The notes under the pieces were generated by a model. It worked only from the letters and a program-made list of their open reading frames with translations, had not been told where the DNA came from and did no database searches. DNA of 64,000 bases from Acidobacteria bacterium SCN 69-37 (GTDB taxonomy: Bacteria; Acidobacteriota; Vicinamibacteria; Vicinamibacterales; SCN-69-37). A program made the translations under genes and the position numbers. Shown piece after piece: positions 1 through 9,700 of this stretch. Within the stretch, counting starts at the first letter, position 1; every line of letters begins with the position of its first letter. The DNA lies in assembly GCA_001724025.1 (NCBI GenBank), contig MEDJ01000003.1, forward strand, positions 1 through 64,000. The letters are read 5' to 3'.

Positions 1-1
1 C

Positions 2-484
2 GTCGGCGCCGGGACGACCGAGCCCCCGGCCGTCCCGGCGCCGACGGATCGCGTGTCGGGAGACGCCCCCAGTCAGGAGAACCCATCGGCCGGGCCGGAC
101 GCCGTGGAGATCGACAACGTCAGGGTGCTGGTGCTCGACGGGCGTCGCGCGCGCGATCGCGAGGCGACGCTGAACCTCGGCGACGACGAGTTCGTGGCCG
201 TGGCCACAGCGGACGGATCGACCCTGGCGTCCTGGCCCTACGACGCCGTCACGGCCGCCACGTACGTGCACGCGCGCAATCCGCGGTGGGATCCGGCGCT
301 GGCGTCGCCGCCCGACAATCTCGATGTCGGCGGGGTGTTCCGATCGTCGCGCCATTACCTCACGCTGCAGAACGCCAGGACATTCGTGATCCTGCGGCTC
401 GAGGACATCAACGTCATCCGGGTGATTCGCGAAATCGAGGCCCGCACGGGCCTGACCATTCCGCGGACGAGTGCCGGCAATTGA
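2..484 (+). CDS. Hypothetical protein, 5' end outside the window
   Basis: The frame is open to the first bases of the window, so this is the C-terminal part of a longer protein. A GTG at 53 could be an internal start, but the Pro/Ala/Thr-rich stretch before it is in the same frame. About 35 residues of linker are followed by a compact domain of about 105 residues, with alternating hydrophobic stretches (VRVLVLDG, EFVAVATADG, YLTLQNARTFVILRL) and a C-terminal helix. This pattern resembles a small PH-like or beta-sandwich domain, but I do not recognise the family. It ends four bases before a TTG in the frame of the M28 peptidase gene, so the two may be co-transcribed. The function is unknown. 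Confidence 0.6.
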   Translation, partial: VGAGTTEPPAVPAPTDRVSGDAPSQENPSAGPDAVEIDNVRVLVLDGRRARDREATLNLGDDEFVAVATADGSTLASWPYDAVTAATYVHARNPRWDPALASPPDNLDVGGVFRSSRHYLTLQNARTFVILRLEDINVIRVIREIEARTGLTIPRTSAGN

Positions 485-555
485 TTCGTGATGGCCGTCG
501 CCCCACGATTTTCCCCGGCCTGACGCTCCGGGCTCTCGTGCCGCGCGGCGTGCTC

Positions 556-1938
556 ATGGGTATCGCACTGTCGTGCGGCGCGTGGCGACGCGCGTGCACG
601 ACCGCGTACCTGGCGATCGCGCTCGTCGTGGCGATGCCTGTGGTGGGCAGGGCACAGGACGGGCAGATTTCCGAGGCCTCGGTCCGCTCGCACATGTTCA
701 TGCTCGCGAGCGATGCGCTGCACGGCCGTGCCAGCGGAACGCGTGACGAGTGGATTGCGGCCACGTACGCCGCATCGCAGCTCATGCGCTGGGGGTTCGA
801 GCCCGTCGACGGTGCCGACGAGCTCGTGCAGACCATCGAGACCGATCGCGTGGAACTGGCGGCACCGCCGGCGCTGCACGTGGGATCGCACGCGTTCGAA
901 CACGGGCGCGACATGATCGTCCGGACCATCGGCACCACGCCCGTCAGCGGGCCGCTCGTGCGTTTCGTGCCCGGCGTCCCGATTCCCCCCGGTGCCGTCG
1001 TGCTCGTCATCGGGCCCGACCTGCCGTCGGCGGAGATCATCGGCGCCGCTGCCGCGGTGCTCGAGCCTGAAACGCCGGAGTTGCGCGCACGTTGGGCCGA
1101 GGCCGCCGCGGCCCTTCGTGCGACCGTGTCGTCGGGACCCTGGCGCGTGGCGCTCGATGCGCAGGCGTTCCTCGCGTTGTCACGTGAAGCCGCCGGTTCG
1201 GTCGTGCACCTCGACGCCATCACGCGCCCCGTACGGACGTGGAACGTGATCGCCCAGGTGCGTGGGAGGGATGAGGCCCGTGCCGACGAGGTCGTGCTGA
1301 TCAGCGCGCACCTCGATCACCTCGGCGTCCGTGGCGACGGGCCCGACACGATCTACAACGGCGCCGATGACGACGCGTCCGGGGTGACGGCGGTGCTGGA
1401 ACTGGCCCGGGCCATCGGTGAAGGGCGGCGTCCGCGACGCACGCTGATGGTGGCGCTGTTCGGCAGCGAAGAAACGGGCGGCGCCGGTTCGCGCGCGTTC
1501 GTCGAACGTCCGCCCGTGCCGCTGACGCACGTGGTGGCGAACCTGCAGTTCGAGATGATCGGCCGTCCGGATCCCGCGGTGCCGGCGGGCACGCTCTGGC
1601 TCACCGGGTTCGAGCGGTCGACGCTCGGTGCCGAGCTGGTGCGTCGGGGCGCCAGGCTCGTGGCCGATCCGCATCCCGATGAGCGGTTCTTCTTCCGATC
1701 CGACAACATCCGCCTGGCGAACCGGGGCGTGGTGGCGCACACGGTGTCGAGCTACGGCCTGCACGAGGATTACCACACACCGGCCGACGAGATTGCCCGC
1801 ATCGACTTCGCGCACATGACGCGGGCGATTGCGTCGATGCTGCGGCCGATTGCCTGGCTGCTCGACACGACGTTCGTGCCGGCCTGGCACGAGGACGGCC
1901 GGCCCGCGGGAACGGGGACCGCTGCCGATCGGCAGTGA
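556..1938 (+). CDS. Secreted M28-family zinc aminopeptidase
   Basis: This is a 460-residue exported metallopeptidase. The ATG at 556 is chosen because it places a signal peptide at the N-terminus: a basic GAWRR region, a hydrophobic core, then a VGRA-QDG cleavage-like site near residue 33. In-frame GTGs at 538 and 550 are alternatives. The M28 dinuclear-zinc signature is complete: SAHLDHLG near residue 250, NGADDDASG near 270, GSEETGG near 303, the FEMIG acidic residue near 332 and the final histidine in SYGLHEDYHTP near 405. M28 enzymes remove N-terminal amino acids or dipeptides. Here it probably scavenges peptides in the periplasm or outside the cell. A second peptidase gene (M20) follows on the same strand after about 100 bases. 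Confidence 0.88.
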   Translation: MGIALSCGAWRRACTTAYLAIALVVAMPVVGRAQDGQISEASVRSHMFMLASDALHGRASGTRDEWIAATYAASQLMRWGFEPVDGADELVQTIETDRVELAAPPALHVGSHAFEHGRDMIVRTIGTTPVSGPLVRFVPGVPIPPGAVVLVIGPDLPSAEIIGAAAAVLEPETPELRARWAEAAAALRATVSSGPWRVALDAQAFLALSREAAGSVVHLDAITRPVRTWNVIAQVRGRDEARADEVVLISAHLDHLGVRGDGPDTIYNGADDDASGVTAVLELARAIGEGRRPRRTLMVALFGSEETGGAGSRAFVERPPVPLTHVVANLQFEMIGRPDPAVPAGTLWLTGFERSTLGAELVRRGARLVADPHPDERFFFRSDNIRLANRGVVAHTVSSYGLHEDYHTPADEIARIDFAHMTRAIASMLRPIAWLLDTTFVPAWHEDGRPAGTGTAADRQ

Positions 1939-2041
1939 GCGGCGCCCGAAGGCTGCTCGAGGGGGTACACTTTCCGGGATCCGACAACCGGGCGACGACA
2001 TGCAGTCGTGGCCCGCATTGGTCCGGGAAAGAGACCCACGC

Positions 2042-3415
2042 ATGATCTCCGTCATCGACCACATCCAGACCAGCCGCGACCGCTATCTGGCCGAACTCGG
2101 CCAGTTCCTCGCCATCCCATCGATCAGCGCCCTGCCCGCCCATGCCGGCGACGTGCGTCGTTGCGCTGAGTGGCTCGGCGAAGAGATGCGCCGCATCGGC
2201 CTCGAGAACGTCGCGCTGATCGAGACGCCGGGCAATCCGGTCGTGTATGCCGACTGGCTGCACGCGGCCGACGCGCCCACGATCCTGTTCTACGGCCACT
2301 ACGATGTGCAGCCGGTCGACCCCGTCGATTTGTGGGAATCGCCGCCGTTCGACGCCACCGTGCGCGACGGCGAGATCTACGCGCGCGGCGCGGCCGACGA
2401 CAAGGGCCAGGTGTTCATGCACCTGAAGGCGATCGAGGCGTTCCTGAAGCAGACGGCGCGGCTGCCCGTGAACATCAAGCTGATCATCGAAGGCGAAGAA
2501 GAGGTCGGGTCGGCGCACCTCGATGATTTCGTGCGCGCGCAGAAGGATCGGCTCGCGGCCGACGTGGTCGTCATCTCCGATTCGGCGATGTTCGATCGCG
2601 GCGTGCCGTCGATCTGCTACGCGCTGCGCGGGCTCGCGTATTTCCAGATCGACGTGCGCGGCACGACGAGCGACCTGCACTCGGGCGTGTTCGGCGGCGC
2701 CGTGGCGAACCCCGCGATGGTGCTCGCGCAGATGCTCGCGCAGATGAAGGACAAGGGCGGGCGCATCAGGATTCCCGGGTTCTACGACGACGTGCTGCCG
2801 CTGTCGGAGGAGGAACGGAAGGCGTGGCAGGCACTGCCGTTCAACGAGAAGAAGTACCGGAAGGACCTCGGCGCGCCGAAGCTGGCGGGCGAGTCGGAGT
2901 ACAGCGTGCTCGAGCGCGTGTGGGCGCGGCCGACGTTCGAAGTGAACGGCCTGAACAGCGGCTTCACGGGTGACGGGGCCAAGACCGTCATTCCGGCCAC
3001 GGCCATGGCGAAGGTGAGCATGCGGCTCGTGCCGAACCAGGATCCGGACCGCGTTGCCGAGCTGTTCGAGGCACACGTGCGCAAGGTGGCGCCGAAGACC
3101 GTGACGGTCACGGTGACGCGGATGCACGGCGGCAAGCCGTGGATCACGAGCTACGACAACAGGTTCGTACAGGCGGCCGGTCGGGCGATTGAGCAGGGAT
3201 TCGGCAAATCGCCGGTCTTTTGTCGCGAAGGTGGATCCATTCCTGTCGTCTCGACGTTCCAGGAGCAGCTTGGCGTGCCGGCCGTGCTCTTCGGGGTCGG
3301 GCTGCCCGACGAGAATGCGCACGCGCCAAACGAGCGACTCGACCTCGAAAATTTTCACAACGGCATCGTGGCGTCCGCCTACCTCTATGACGAGATTGCA
3401 CGTGCCGGTCGGTAG
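2042..3415 (+). CDS. M20 family dipeptidase (cytosolic, CNDP/PepV-like)
   Basis: This 457-residue protein is predicted to hydrolyse dipeptides with two metal ions. Landmarks in order are FYGHYDVQ (first metal histidine, near residue 84), ARGAADDKGQ (bridging aspartate near 119), EGEEEVGS (catalytic Glu pair near 150), a DSAMF metal aspartate near 179, SDLHSGVFGG (dimerisation-domain histidine near 213) and the final metal histidine in ENAHAPNERL near 425. There is no signal peptide, so it should be cytosolic and could finish the digestion begun by the exported M28 enzyme upstream. The ATG at 2042 is preceded by a purine-rich GAAAGAGA. An in-frame ATG at 2000 would add 14 residues that look unlike the family. 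Family assignment is secure; the exact substrate is not. Confidence 0.9.
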   Translation: MISVIDHIQTSRDRYLAELGQFLAIPSISALPAHAGDVRRCAEWLGEEMRRIGLENVALIETPGNPVVYADWLHAADAPTILFYGHYDVQPVDPVDLWESPPFDATVRDGEIYARGAADDKGQVFMHLKAIEAFLKQTARLPVNIKLIIEGEEEVGSAHLDDFVRAQKDRLAADVVVISDSAMFDRGVPSICYALRGLAYFQIDVRGTTSDLHSGVFGGAVANPAMVLAQMLAQMKDKGGRIRIPGFYDDVLPLSEEERKAWQALPFNEKKYRKDLGAPKLAGESEYSVLERVWARPTFEVNGLNSGFTGDGAKTVIPATAMAKVSMRLVPNQDPDRVAELFEAHVRKVAPKTVTVTVTRMHGGKPWITSYDNRFVQAAGRAIEQGFGKSPVFCREGGSIPVVSTFQEQLGVPAVLFGVGLPDENAHAPNERLDLENFHNGIVASAYLYDEIARAGR

Positions 3416-3595
3416 GATGGTCACTTTCCCGAGGCATTGACGCGAAAGTCGTGACGATTGTGTGCGGCGGGGGACGGATTTGAAACGCGCGTGCCAATTC
3501 TGGTGCGCGTCGCGCCGGAGCTTCGCAATCGCGCGGCGCGATCATTTCCTGCCGACCCTCGATCCGATGACGGATCGGTGCGCGGTGGGCCGCCG

Positions 3596-3611
3596 TGGCA
3601 TGTAACCTGCA
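3596..3611 (+). promoter_or_regulatory. Sigma-54-type promoter ahead of first MASE1-GGDEF gene
   Basis: TGGCATGTAACCTGCA carries the invariant GG and GC of -24/-12 promoters with the required ten-base spacing, and lies 25 bases before the ATG at 3636. The sixth base departs from consensus (T for C) and the -12 half is CTGC rather than TTGC. A near-identical site occurs at the same distance from the next gene, which supports it. Confidence 0.5.
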
Positions 3612-3635
3612 GCCCGTGGGGCCCGGAATCTCGTA

Positions 3636-5075
3636 ATGTCCGCGTCTCTCGAGCCCCTCCGCGCCACCATCGTCCGACGCCCTCGTCTCTGCCTGCTGCT
3701 CTTCGCGCTGTACGTGGCCACCGGCGTGGCTGGCCTCAGCATCGGCCATGCACCGGCCGGCACCACGCTGATCTGGCTGCCGTCGGGCATTGCCCTCGGC
3801 GCGCTGTTGATTTTCGGCTACGCGATCTGGCCGGTCATCTTCACGGCCGCGATCCTCGTTCTGCTGCTGGCCGGTGCACCGGCGCCGGCCGTCTTCATGC
3901 TGGCCGCCGGACACACGGGCGAGGCGCTGCTGGCGGCGTACCTGGTGAACCGGTACGCCGACGGCCGGCACGCGTTGAGGAACTCGCGCAACAGCTTCCG
4001 GTTCACCGGCATGCTGCTGCTGGCGGCCGTGGCTGCCGGTGCGACGGTCAACGCCCTGACCGTCACCGTCACGGGCATGGCGCCGGCCACGGCCTATGGC
4101 GATGCGTGGCTGGCCCTCTGCCTCGGCAGCGTCGTCGGGATGCTGCTGGCCGCACCGCCCATCGTGCTCGTGAGCCAGGGAACGGTGATCTGGAAGGTTG
4201 GCCGCACCATCGAGACCATCGGCATGCTGTTCGCCGTGGCGATGACGGGCCTGCTGACCTTCTTCCATTTTCCCGTCGAACTGCGCGGCTACCCGAAGGA
4301 ACTGCTGTGCATGCCCGTGCTCCTGTGGGCCGCGTTCCGGCTCGGGCAGCGCGCGTCCGCCGTGGCCGTCATCGTCGTCGCGGCGTTTGCCGTGGCGGGG
4401 ACGCTGCTCGGGTACGGGCCGTTCGTGCGCCGTACGCCGTTCGACTCGCTGGTGATCGTGCAGTTGTTCGTGGCCTCGCTCGCGGTGATGACCACGGCGC
4501 TGGCCGCGCTGTCGGCCGATTACGAGGTGGCCGAGCGGCAGCTCGTGGAACTGGCCGTGACCGATCCGCTCACGGGGCTGGCGAACTACAGGCGGCTGCT
4601 CGAGGTGATGGCCGTCGAGGTCGCGCGCGCCGATCGACACGGCCGCCAGTTCGCCGTCGTGTTCTTCGACATGGACGGACTCAAGCGCATCAACGACGAA
4701 CTCGGCCACCTGACGGGCAGCCGTGCCGTCTGCCGGCTGGCCGCGACGCTCGGCGCGGCCCTGCGCACGACGGACACGGCGGCGCGTTACGGCGGCGACG
4801 AGTTCGTTGTCGTGCTGTCGGACACCGATTATCAGGGCGCCCGGCTCGTTGTCGAGCGCACGCACGAGCGGCTGGCCGAGGACCCGGACGTGCCGACGCT
4901 GTCGGTAAGCGCTGGCATTGCCGTATACCCCATCGATGGTCATACGCCGACGACGGTGCTGGCCGCGGCCGACAGGGCGCTGTACGCGAACAAGGCCGAA
5001 CGGGCGCTGGCGCGGCGTCGGGCCGCCGTGGACATCCGGGACGCCACGGGTCTCGTTGACACGGTTCGACGGTAA
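3636..5075 (+). CDS. MASE1-domain diguanylate cyclase (paralogue 1)
   Basis: This 479-residue inner-membrane protein is predicted to make cyclic di-GMP from two GTP. Residues 1-290 hold about eight hydrophobic segments typical of the MASE1 sensor, including the TTLIWLPSGIALG motif. A GGDEF domain follows (DPLTGLANYRRL, DMDGLKRINDELGH, YGGDEF near residue 386). The inhibitory I-site is intact: RTTD sits five residues before GGDEF, so product feedback is expected. No EAL or PilZ domain is attached. The next gene, 5187-6611, is a paralogue with the same layout and a matching promoter, so the pair probably arose by tandem duplication. The signal sensed by MASE1 domains is generally unknown. Confidence 0.9.
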   Translation: MSASLEPLRATIVRRPRLCLLLFALYVATGVAGLSIGHAPAGTTLIWLPSGIALGALLIFGYAIWPVIFTAAILVLLLAGAPAPAVFMLAAGHTGEALLAAYLVNRYADGRHALRNSRNSFRFTGMLLLAAVAAGATVNALTVTVTGMAPATAYGDAWLALCLGSVVGMLLAAPPIVLVSQGTVIWKVGRTIETIGMLFAVAMTGLLTFFHFPVELRGYPKELLCMPVLLWAAFRLGQRASAVAVIVVAAFAVAGTLLGYGPFVRRTPFDSLVIVQLFVASLAVMTTALAALSADYEVAERQLVELAVTDPLTGLANYRRLLEVMAVEVARADRHGRQFAVVFFDMDGLKRINDELGHLTGSRAVCRLAATLGAALRTTDTAARYGGDEFVVVLSDTDYQGARLVVERTHERLAEDPDVPTLSVSAGIAVYPIDGHTPTTVLAAADRALYANKAERALARRRAAVDIRDATGLVDTVRR

Positions 5076-5147
5076 GAACGGGGTGCCCCCGACCCGGTCC
5101 TGATTGCCGCAGGCGATCCGGCCGGCCGTGACATGGCGTGAGGTGCG

Positions 5148-5163
5148 TGGCACGCGACCTGCA
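5148..5163 (+). promoter_or_regulatory. Sigma-54-type promoter ahead of second MASE1-GGDEF gene
   Basis: TGGCACGCGACCTGCA matches the -24 box (TGGCACG) exactly, keeps GG-N10-GC, and ends 24 bases before the ATG at 5187. It shares the ACCTGCA core and the distance to the start codon with the site at 3596-3611. Confidence 0.55.
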
Positions 5164-5186
5164 CTGGCGACGGGCCAGGTCTGCCG

Positions 5187-6611
5187 ATGGCTCTCGCACG
5201 CATTCAGCGCCCCGCCGCCCTCTTCGTCGTATTCCTCGGATACGTCGCGTTCGGCTGGCTCGGTCTCCTGCCTGGTGGCGCGCTCACCGACGACACGGTG
5301 GTCATCTGGCCCGCCAGCGGCCTGGCGCTCGCGGCCATGCTCATCCGCGGCCGCGCCGCCGTCTGGTCCGCCGTCCTGGCGGGTGCGGTGGCCATGATGC
5401 TGGCCGCCACGGGAAACGCCCTCTTCTCGCTCGCGATGGCGGCCGGCCTGACGCTCGAGGCGGTGATCGGGTCGGCGCTCGTCGATCGATTCGCCCGCGG
5501 CACCGCCGTCTTCCAGCGTCCCGAGACGATCTTCCGCCTCGTGATCATCGTCGCCGCTGCTGCGGCCCCCGTGACGGCGACGACGGCCGCGATGGCCGCG
5601 GTGCTCGTCGGCCCGGCGGCCTGGTCGGACGCCGCGTACCTGTGGATGACCTGGTGGCTGGCCAGTGTGGCCGGCACGCTCGTCGCGGCGCCCCTGGTGC
5701 TGCTGTGGACCACGCAGCCGATCGGGCGGGTGGGCATCATCGAGGCCCTCGAGGCGATCGTGCTGCTGGCCGCGCTCACGGTCGTATCGCTGGCCGTGTT
5801 CGCGGGCCGGTTCCCGACCGGCGTCCAGAACTATCCGCTCGAATTCCTGTGTGTGCCGTTCCTGTTGTGGGCCGCGTTCCGCGAGGGACGACGAACGGTC
5901 TCGCTGGCGGCCGCTGTCCTCTGCGGTGTGGCGGCGTGGGGCACGATGCGTGGGTACGGCCCGTTCGTGCGCGACAGCCGGGCCGAGGCGATCGTGCTCG
6001 TCCAGGCCTACGTCGCCGTGATGGGGACGATGGCGGCCGTCATCGCAGCGGTCGTGGCCGAGCAGCGGCGTGCGGAAGCGCAGCTGCGCGAGCTGGCGAC
6101 CACGGACCCGCTGACCGGACTGGCCAATTACCGGCGGCTGCTCGAGGTCCTGCGCACGGAGATTGCCCGATCGAATCGTACGGGCCGCGCGTTTGCCGTG
6201 CTGTTCCTGGACATGAACGGCCTGAAGGCGATCAACGACAGGTTCGGCCACCTGGTGGGCAGCCGCGCGCTGTGCCGGCTGGCGGACACGCTCACCAGAT
6301 CGTGCCGCGCGATCGACACGCCCGCGCGATTCGGGGGCGACGAGTTCGCCATCGTGTTGCCCGAGACGCCCGAGGCCGGCGGCTACGTGCTGCTGCGGCG
6401 GATCGCCGAGCGGCTCGCCGGGAGTGCGGATCAGCCGCCGGTGAGCGTCAGCGGCGGCGTGGCCGTGTTCCCGCGCGACGGTGCATCGCCGACGCAGCTG
6501 CTGCGCGCAGCCGATCGGGTCCTGTACGAATCGCGGACGCGCACGGGCGTCTCCGGCCGGCGCGGGGCGACCGAAGCCGACGCCGAGGCGCCGCGCCGCA
6601 CGGGCACGTAG
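5187..6611 (+). CDS. MASE1-domain diguanylate cyclase (paralogue 2)
   Basis: A 474-residue paralogue of the preceding gene. It has an N-terminal multi-spanning MASE1 region (VIWPASGLALAAM), then a GGDEF domain with DPLTGLANYRRL, DMNGLKAINDRFGH and FGGDEF near residue 382. The I-site RAID lies five residues before GGDEF, so both catalysis and product inhibition should be intact. The C-terminal 30 residues are Arg/Ala-rich and unlike paralogue 1. It has its own sigma-54-like promoter, so the two cyclases can be switched on together or separately by an NtrC-type activator. The membrane halves have diverged more than the GGDEF halves, which suggests different input signals. Confidence 0.9.
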   Translation: MALARIQRPAALFVVFLGYVAFGWLGLLPGGALTDDTVVIWPASGLALAAMLIRGRAAVWSAVLAGAVAMMLAATGNALFSLAMAAGLTLEAVIGSALVDRFARGTAVFQRPETIFRLVIIVAAAAAPVTATTAAMAAVLVGPAAWSDAAYLWMTWWLASVAGTLVAAPLVLLWTTQPIGRVGIIEALEAIVLLAALTVVSLAVFAGRFPTGVQNYPLEFLCVPFLLWAAFREGRRTVSLAAAVLCGVAAWGTMRGYGPFVRDSRAEAIVLVQAYVAVMGTMAAVIAAVVAEQRRAEAQLRELATTDPLTGLANYRRLLEVLRTEIARSNRTGRAFAVLFLDMNGLKAINDRFGHLVGSRALCRLADTLTRSCRAIDTPARFGGDEFAIVLPETPEAGGYVLLRRIAERLAGSADQPPVSVSGGVAVFPRDGASPTQLLRAADRVLYESRTRTGVSGRRGATEADAEAPRRTGT

Positions 6612-6674
6612 CGTCGATTCCCCGGCTCGTGAGCCGCAGCCGTCGTCGGGTGACGCTTGTCGTACCATGACGCG

Positions 6675-8210
6675 ATGGCTGAGCCTCTCCAGTTCGCCCG
6701 CACCCCCGACGGCCGCGATCTCGTCCTCCTGCCGGCCCTGGCCAACCGCCACGGCCTGATTACCGGCGCCACGGGCACGGGCAAGACCGTCACGCTGCAG
6801 GTCCTGGCCGAGCGCTTCTCCGCCATTGGCGTGCCCACGTTCATGGCCGACGTGAAGGGCGATCTCGCCGGCCTCGCCGCGGCCGGGGTATCGTCGCCCA
6901 AACTCGAACAGCGGCTGACCGAGCACGGGCTGTCGGTACCCGCCTTCGGCGCCAGTCCCGTGACGTTCTGGGACGTCTTCGGCGAAGCCGGCCACCCGGT
7001 GCGCGCCACGATCTCGGACATGGGGCCGCTCGTGCTGAGCCGGCTCTTCAACCTGAACGAGACGCAGCGCGGCGTTCTCGCGATCGTCTTCAAGATTGCC
7101 GACGACGCGGGGCTGCTCCTGCTCGACAGCCGGGATCTGCGCGCGATGCTGCAGTTCGTGGGCGACAACGCGAAGTCGTTCACGACCGAATACGGCAACA
7201 TCTCGGTGGCGTCCATCGGCGCGATCCAGCGCGCGCTGCTCGCCGTGGACGAACAGGGCGGCGACAGGTTCTTCGGCGAGCCGATGCTGAACATCGACGA
7301 TCTCATCCAGACCGAGGGCGCGGGCCGCGGCATGGTGAACGTCCTGGCCGCCGATCGCCTGATGCAGGCCCCGAAGGTCTACGCCAGCTTCCTGCTCTGG
7401 ATGCTGGCCGAGCTGTTCGAGCGCCTGCCCGAGGCCGGCGATCCCGAGAAGCCGCGCCTGGTCTTCTTCTTCGACGAAGCGCACCTGCTGTTCGATGGCG
7501 CGTCGGAGGCGCTCGTCGACAAGATCGAGCAGGTGGTGCGCCTGATCCGATCGAAGGGCGTCGGCGTGTACTTCGTCACGCAGAACCCGCTCGACGTGCC
7601 GGACAAAGTGCTGGCGCAGCTCGGCAACCGCGTGCAGCACGCGCTGCGGGCATTCACGCCGCGCGATCAGAAGGCCGTCAGGACCGCTGCCGATACGCTG
7701 CGATCGAATCCCGCGTTCGAGACGCGGCAGGCGATCACGGAACTCGGCGTCGGCGAGGCGCTCGTCTCGTGCCTCGATGCGAAGGGGACGCCGACGATTG
7801 TCGAACGCGCCTGGATCGACGCGCCGGCGTCGCGCATCGGTCCGATCCTGCCGGGCGAGCGTGCGGCTGTGATCGCGGGATCGCTCGTCCGCGGCCACTA
7901 CGAGACCGCCATAGACAGGGAATCGGCTTACGAGATCCTGAAAGCGCGCGCGGCCGCGTCGGCCGATGGCACGGCCACGGCAGCGCCGGCAGGGAAGGGG
8001 AAGTCGGCGCCGGCAACTCCGCCACCCGCGTCGGGGGGAGCGGCCGGCGGGGCGCTCACCGATCTGCTGTTCGGATCGACGGGCCCGCGCGGCGGACGAC
8101 GCGAGGGCGTGATCGAATCGGCCGCGCGCAGCGCGGCCCGCAGCCTCGGATCGGGTCTCGGCCGATCGATCCTGCGCGGCATGTTCGGATCGCTCCTCGG
8201 GAAGAAGTGA
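6675..8210 (+). CDS. HerA-like / DUF853 (YjgR-type) P-loop ATPase
   Basis: A 511-residue cytoplasmic ATPase of the HerA-FtsK superfamily. Walker A is GATGTGKT near residues 29-36. The VKGDLAGLA segment follows, then Walker [15 protein letters not shown] near 260-272 and a C-terminal sensor-like region ([15 protein letters not shown]). The C-terminal 100 residues are a low-complexity Ala/Gly/Pro linker followed by a basic glycine-rich tail ([18 protein letters not shown]) that is typical of DUF853 proteins. HerA proteins translocate DNA with the NurA nuclease in archaea, but the bacterial YjgR branch has no settled role and no nurA-like gene lies nearby. The ATG at 6675 is preferred over a TTG at 6657 because the protein then starts [13 protein letters not shown], as in the family. 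Confidence 0.85.
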   Translation: MAEPLQFARTPDGRDLVLLPALANRHGLITGATGTGKTVTLQVLAERFSAIGVPTFMADVKGDLAGLAAAGVSSPKLEQRLTEHGLSVPAFGASPVTFWDVFGEAGHPVRATISDMGPLVLSRLFNLNETQRGVLAIVFKIADDAGLLLLDSRDLRAMLQFVGDNAKSFTTEYGNISVASIGAIQRALLAVDEQGGDRFFGEPMLNIDDLIQTEGAGRGMVNVLAADRLMQAPKVYASFLLWMLAELFERLPEAGDPEKPRLVFFFDEAHLLFDGASEALVDKIEQVVRLIRSKGVGVYFVTQNPLDVPDKVLAQLGNRVQHALRAFTPRDQKAVRTAADTLRSNPAFETRQAITELGVGEALVSCLDAKGTPTIVERAWIDAPASRIGPILPGERAAVIAGSLVRGHYETAIDRESAYEILKARAAASADGTATAAPAGKGKSAPATPPPASGGAAGGALTDLLFGSTGPRGGRREGVIESAARSAARSLGSGLGRSILRGMFGSLLGKK

Positions 8211-8287
8211 TCGCGTGGGGCTGCGCCCCATTCCTTCGGCGGCCTCGTTCCGGTAGGCTGATCGCTATCCGCACGAGGAGCATGGTC

Positions 8288-9640
8288 ATGAAGCGATCTT
8301 CACGTTTTGCCGTTCTCGCGGGGATCATGGCATGTGCAGCATCGATATCGATGCTGGCACAGGGCACGCAGGTCACCCCGCTCGATACCATCACCGCGTT
8401 CGTCCACGTCAACGCCGTCCCCATGGACACCGAGCGTGTCCTCGAGGACTGGACCGTCGTCGTCGGCAGTGGCAAGGTCGTGTCGATGGGGCCGTCGGCC
8501 GCCATCACGCCGCCGGCCGGGGCCACCATCATCGATGGCCGCGGCAAGTATCTGATGCCCGGCCTCACCGAGATGCACGGGCACCTGCCGCCGCCGGAAA
8601 CGTCCGATCCGGGGCTGGTCGATTCAGTGTTGTTCCTCTATGTCGCGAACGGGGTCACGACCGTGCGCGGCATGCAGGGCGCGCCGGGGCAGATCGCGCT
8701 GCGTGACCGTGCGGCGCGCAACGAGATCGTGGCCCCGACGCTGTTCCTGGCCGGTCCGGCGTTCAGTGGCGGCACGGTCAAGACGCCCGAGGAGGCCGAG
8801 GCGCGTGTCAAGGCGCAGCAGGCGGAGGGCTGGGATCTGATCAAGGTGCTCGGCGGCCTGTCGGTCGAGACGTACGACGCCATGGCGAAGACCGCCAGGT
8901 CGCTGTACTTCTCGTTCGCCGGGCACGTGCCGCAGGCCGTGGGCGTGGAGCACGCGCTGGCCAGCCGGCAGGAGACGATCGATCACCTCGACATGTACGC
9001 CGAGAACCTCGGCGGGACCGCCACGCCGGTGACCGACGCAGCCATCCGCGACATCGTCGAGAAGACCGTGAAGTCCGGCACCTGGAACGTGCCGACGCTG
9101 TACGTGTGGGAAACGCTGCGCGGCCCGGTGACGCTCGAGTCGCGCACGTCGCTGCCGGAACTGCGGTACCTGCCGCGGCAGCAGATTGCGCAGTGGACCA
9201 CCGCGCTCTCGAACCGGCTGAAGAGCCCGACCTTCGATGCCGAGGCGGCCGGGCACTACATCGAGAACCGCCAGCGGATCCTGAAGGCGCTCTCGGACGC
9301 GGGCGCGCGGATCCTGCTCGGCAGTGACGCGCCGCAGCAGTTCAACGTCCCGGGCTTCTCGATCCACCACGAGATGGCACGGATGGTCGACGCCGGGATG
9401 ACGCCGTATCAGGTGCTCCGGTCGGGGACGATCGACGTCGGTCGTCACTTCCGGTCGCGCGGCGATTTCGGATCCGTGGCGATCGGACACCGTGCCGACT
9501 TCATCCTGCTGTCGGCCAATCCGCTCGTCGATGTCGAAAATGTGCAGCGGCGTGAAGGTGTCATGCTCCGGGGGAGATGGATGCCCGAGGCCGAGATCCA
9601 GACGCGGCTCGATCAGATCGCGGCGACGTTCGCGAAATAG
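8288..9640 (+). CDS. Secreted metal-dependent amidohydrolase
   Basis: A 450-residue TIM-barrel hydrolase of the amidohydrolase superfamily (imidazolonepropionase-like/prolidase-like branch). The ATG at 8288 is chosen over the in-frame ATG at 8282 because GAGGAG (8275-8280) is seven bases from it. The result is a clear signal peptide ending near ISMLAQG. Metal and active-site landmarks are MHGH in the first strand, DLIKVLGG (Lys), FAGHVP and ETIDHLDMY (His) and LGSDAPQ (Asp). The C-terminal beta-sandwich returns in GHRADFILLSANPL. Relatives act on X-Pro dipeptides or cyclic amides, so exact specificity cannot be read here. Acidobacteria commonly carry many exported paralogues. Confidence 0.85.
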   Translation: MKRSSRFAVLAGIMACAASISMLAQGTQVTPLDTITAFVHVNAVPMDTERVLEDWTVVVGSGKVVSMGPSAAITPPAGATIIDGRGKYLMPGLTEMHGHLPPPETSDPGLVDSVLFLYVANGVTTVRGMQGAPGQIALRDRAARNEIVAPTLFLAGPAFSGGTVKTPEEAEARVKAQQAEGWDLIKVLGGLSVETYDAMAKTARSLYFSFAGHVPQAVGVEHALASRQETIDHLDMYAENLGGTATPVTDAAIRDIVEKTVKSGTWNVPTLYVWETLRGPVTLESRTSLPELRYLPRQQIAQWTTALSNRLKSPTFDAEAAGHYIENRQRILKALSDAGARILLGSDAPQQFNVPGFSIHHEMARMVDAGMTPYQVLRSGTIDVGRHFRSRGDFGSVAIGHRADFILLSANPLVDVENVQRREGVMLRGRWMPEAEIQTRLDQIAATFAK

Positions 9641-9700
9641 CGTCGGACCGCACAAAAAAAAGAACCTGCACCCTCCACGCTCTCGTCATATTCTGGTTAC

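Noticed and set aside
8216-8230. Short hairpin TGGGGC-GCCCCA after the HerA-like gene
   Set aside because: The six-base-pair stem has no T-run. Such stems are expected by chance in this base composition.
3144-8231. A 1695-codon open frame on the minus strand
   Set aside because: It lies antisense to five well-supported plus-strand genes. Its translation is Arg/His/Gly-rich low-complexity, typical of the complement of GC-rich codons.
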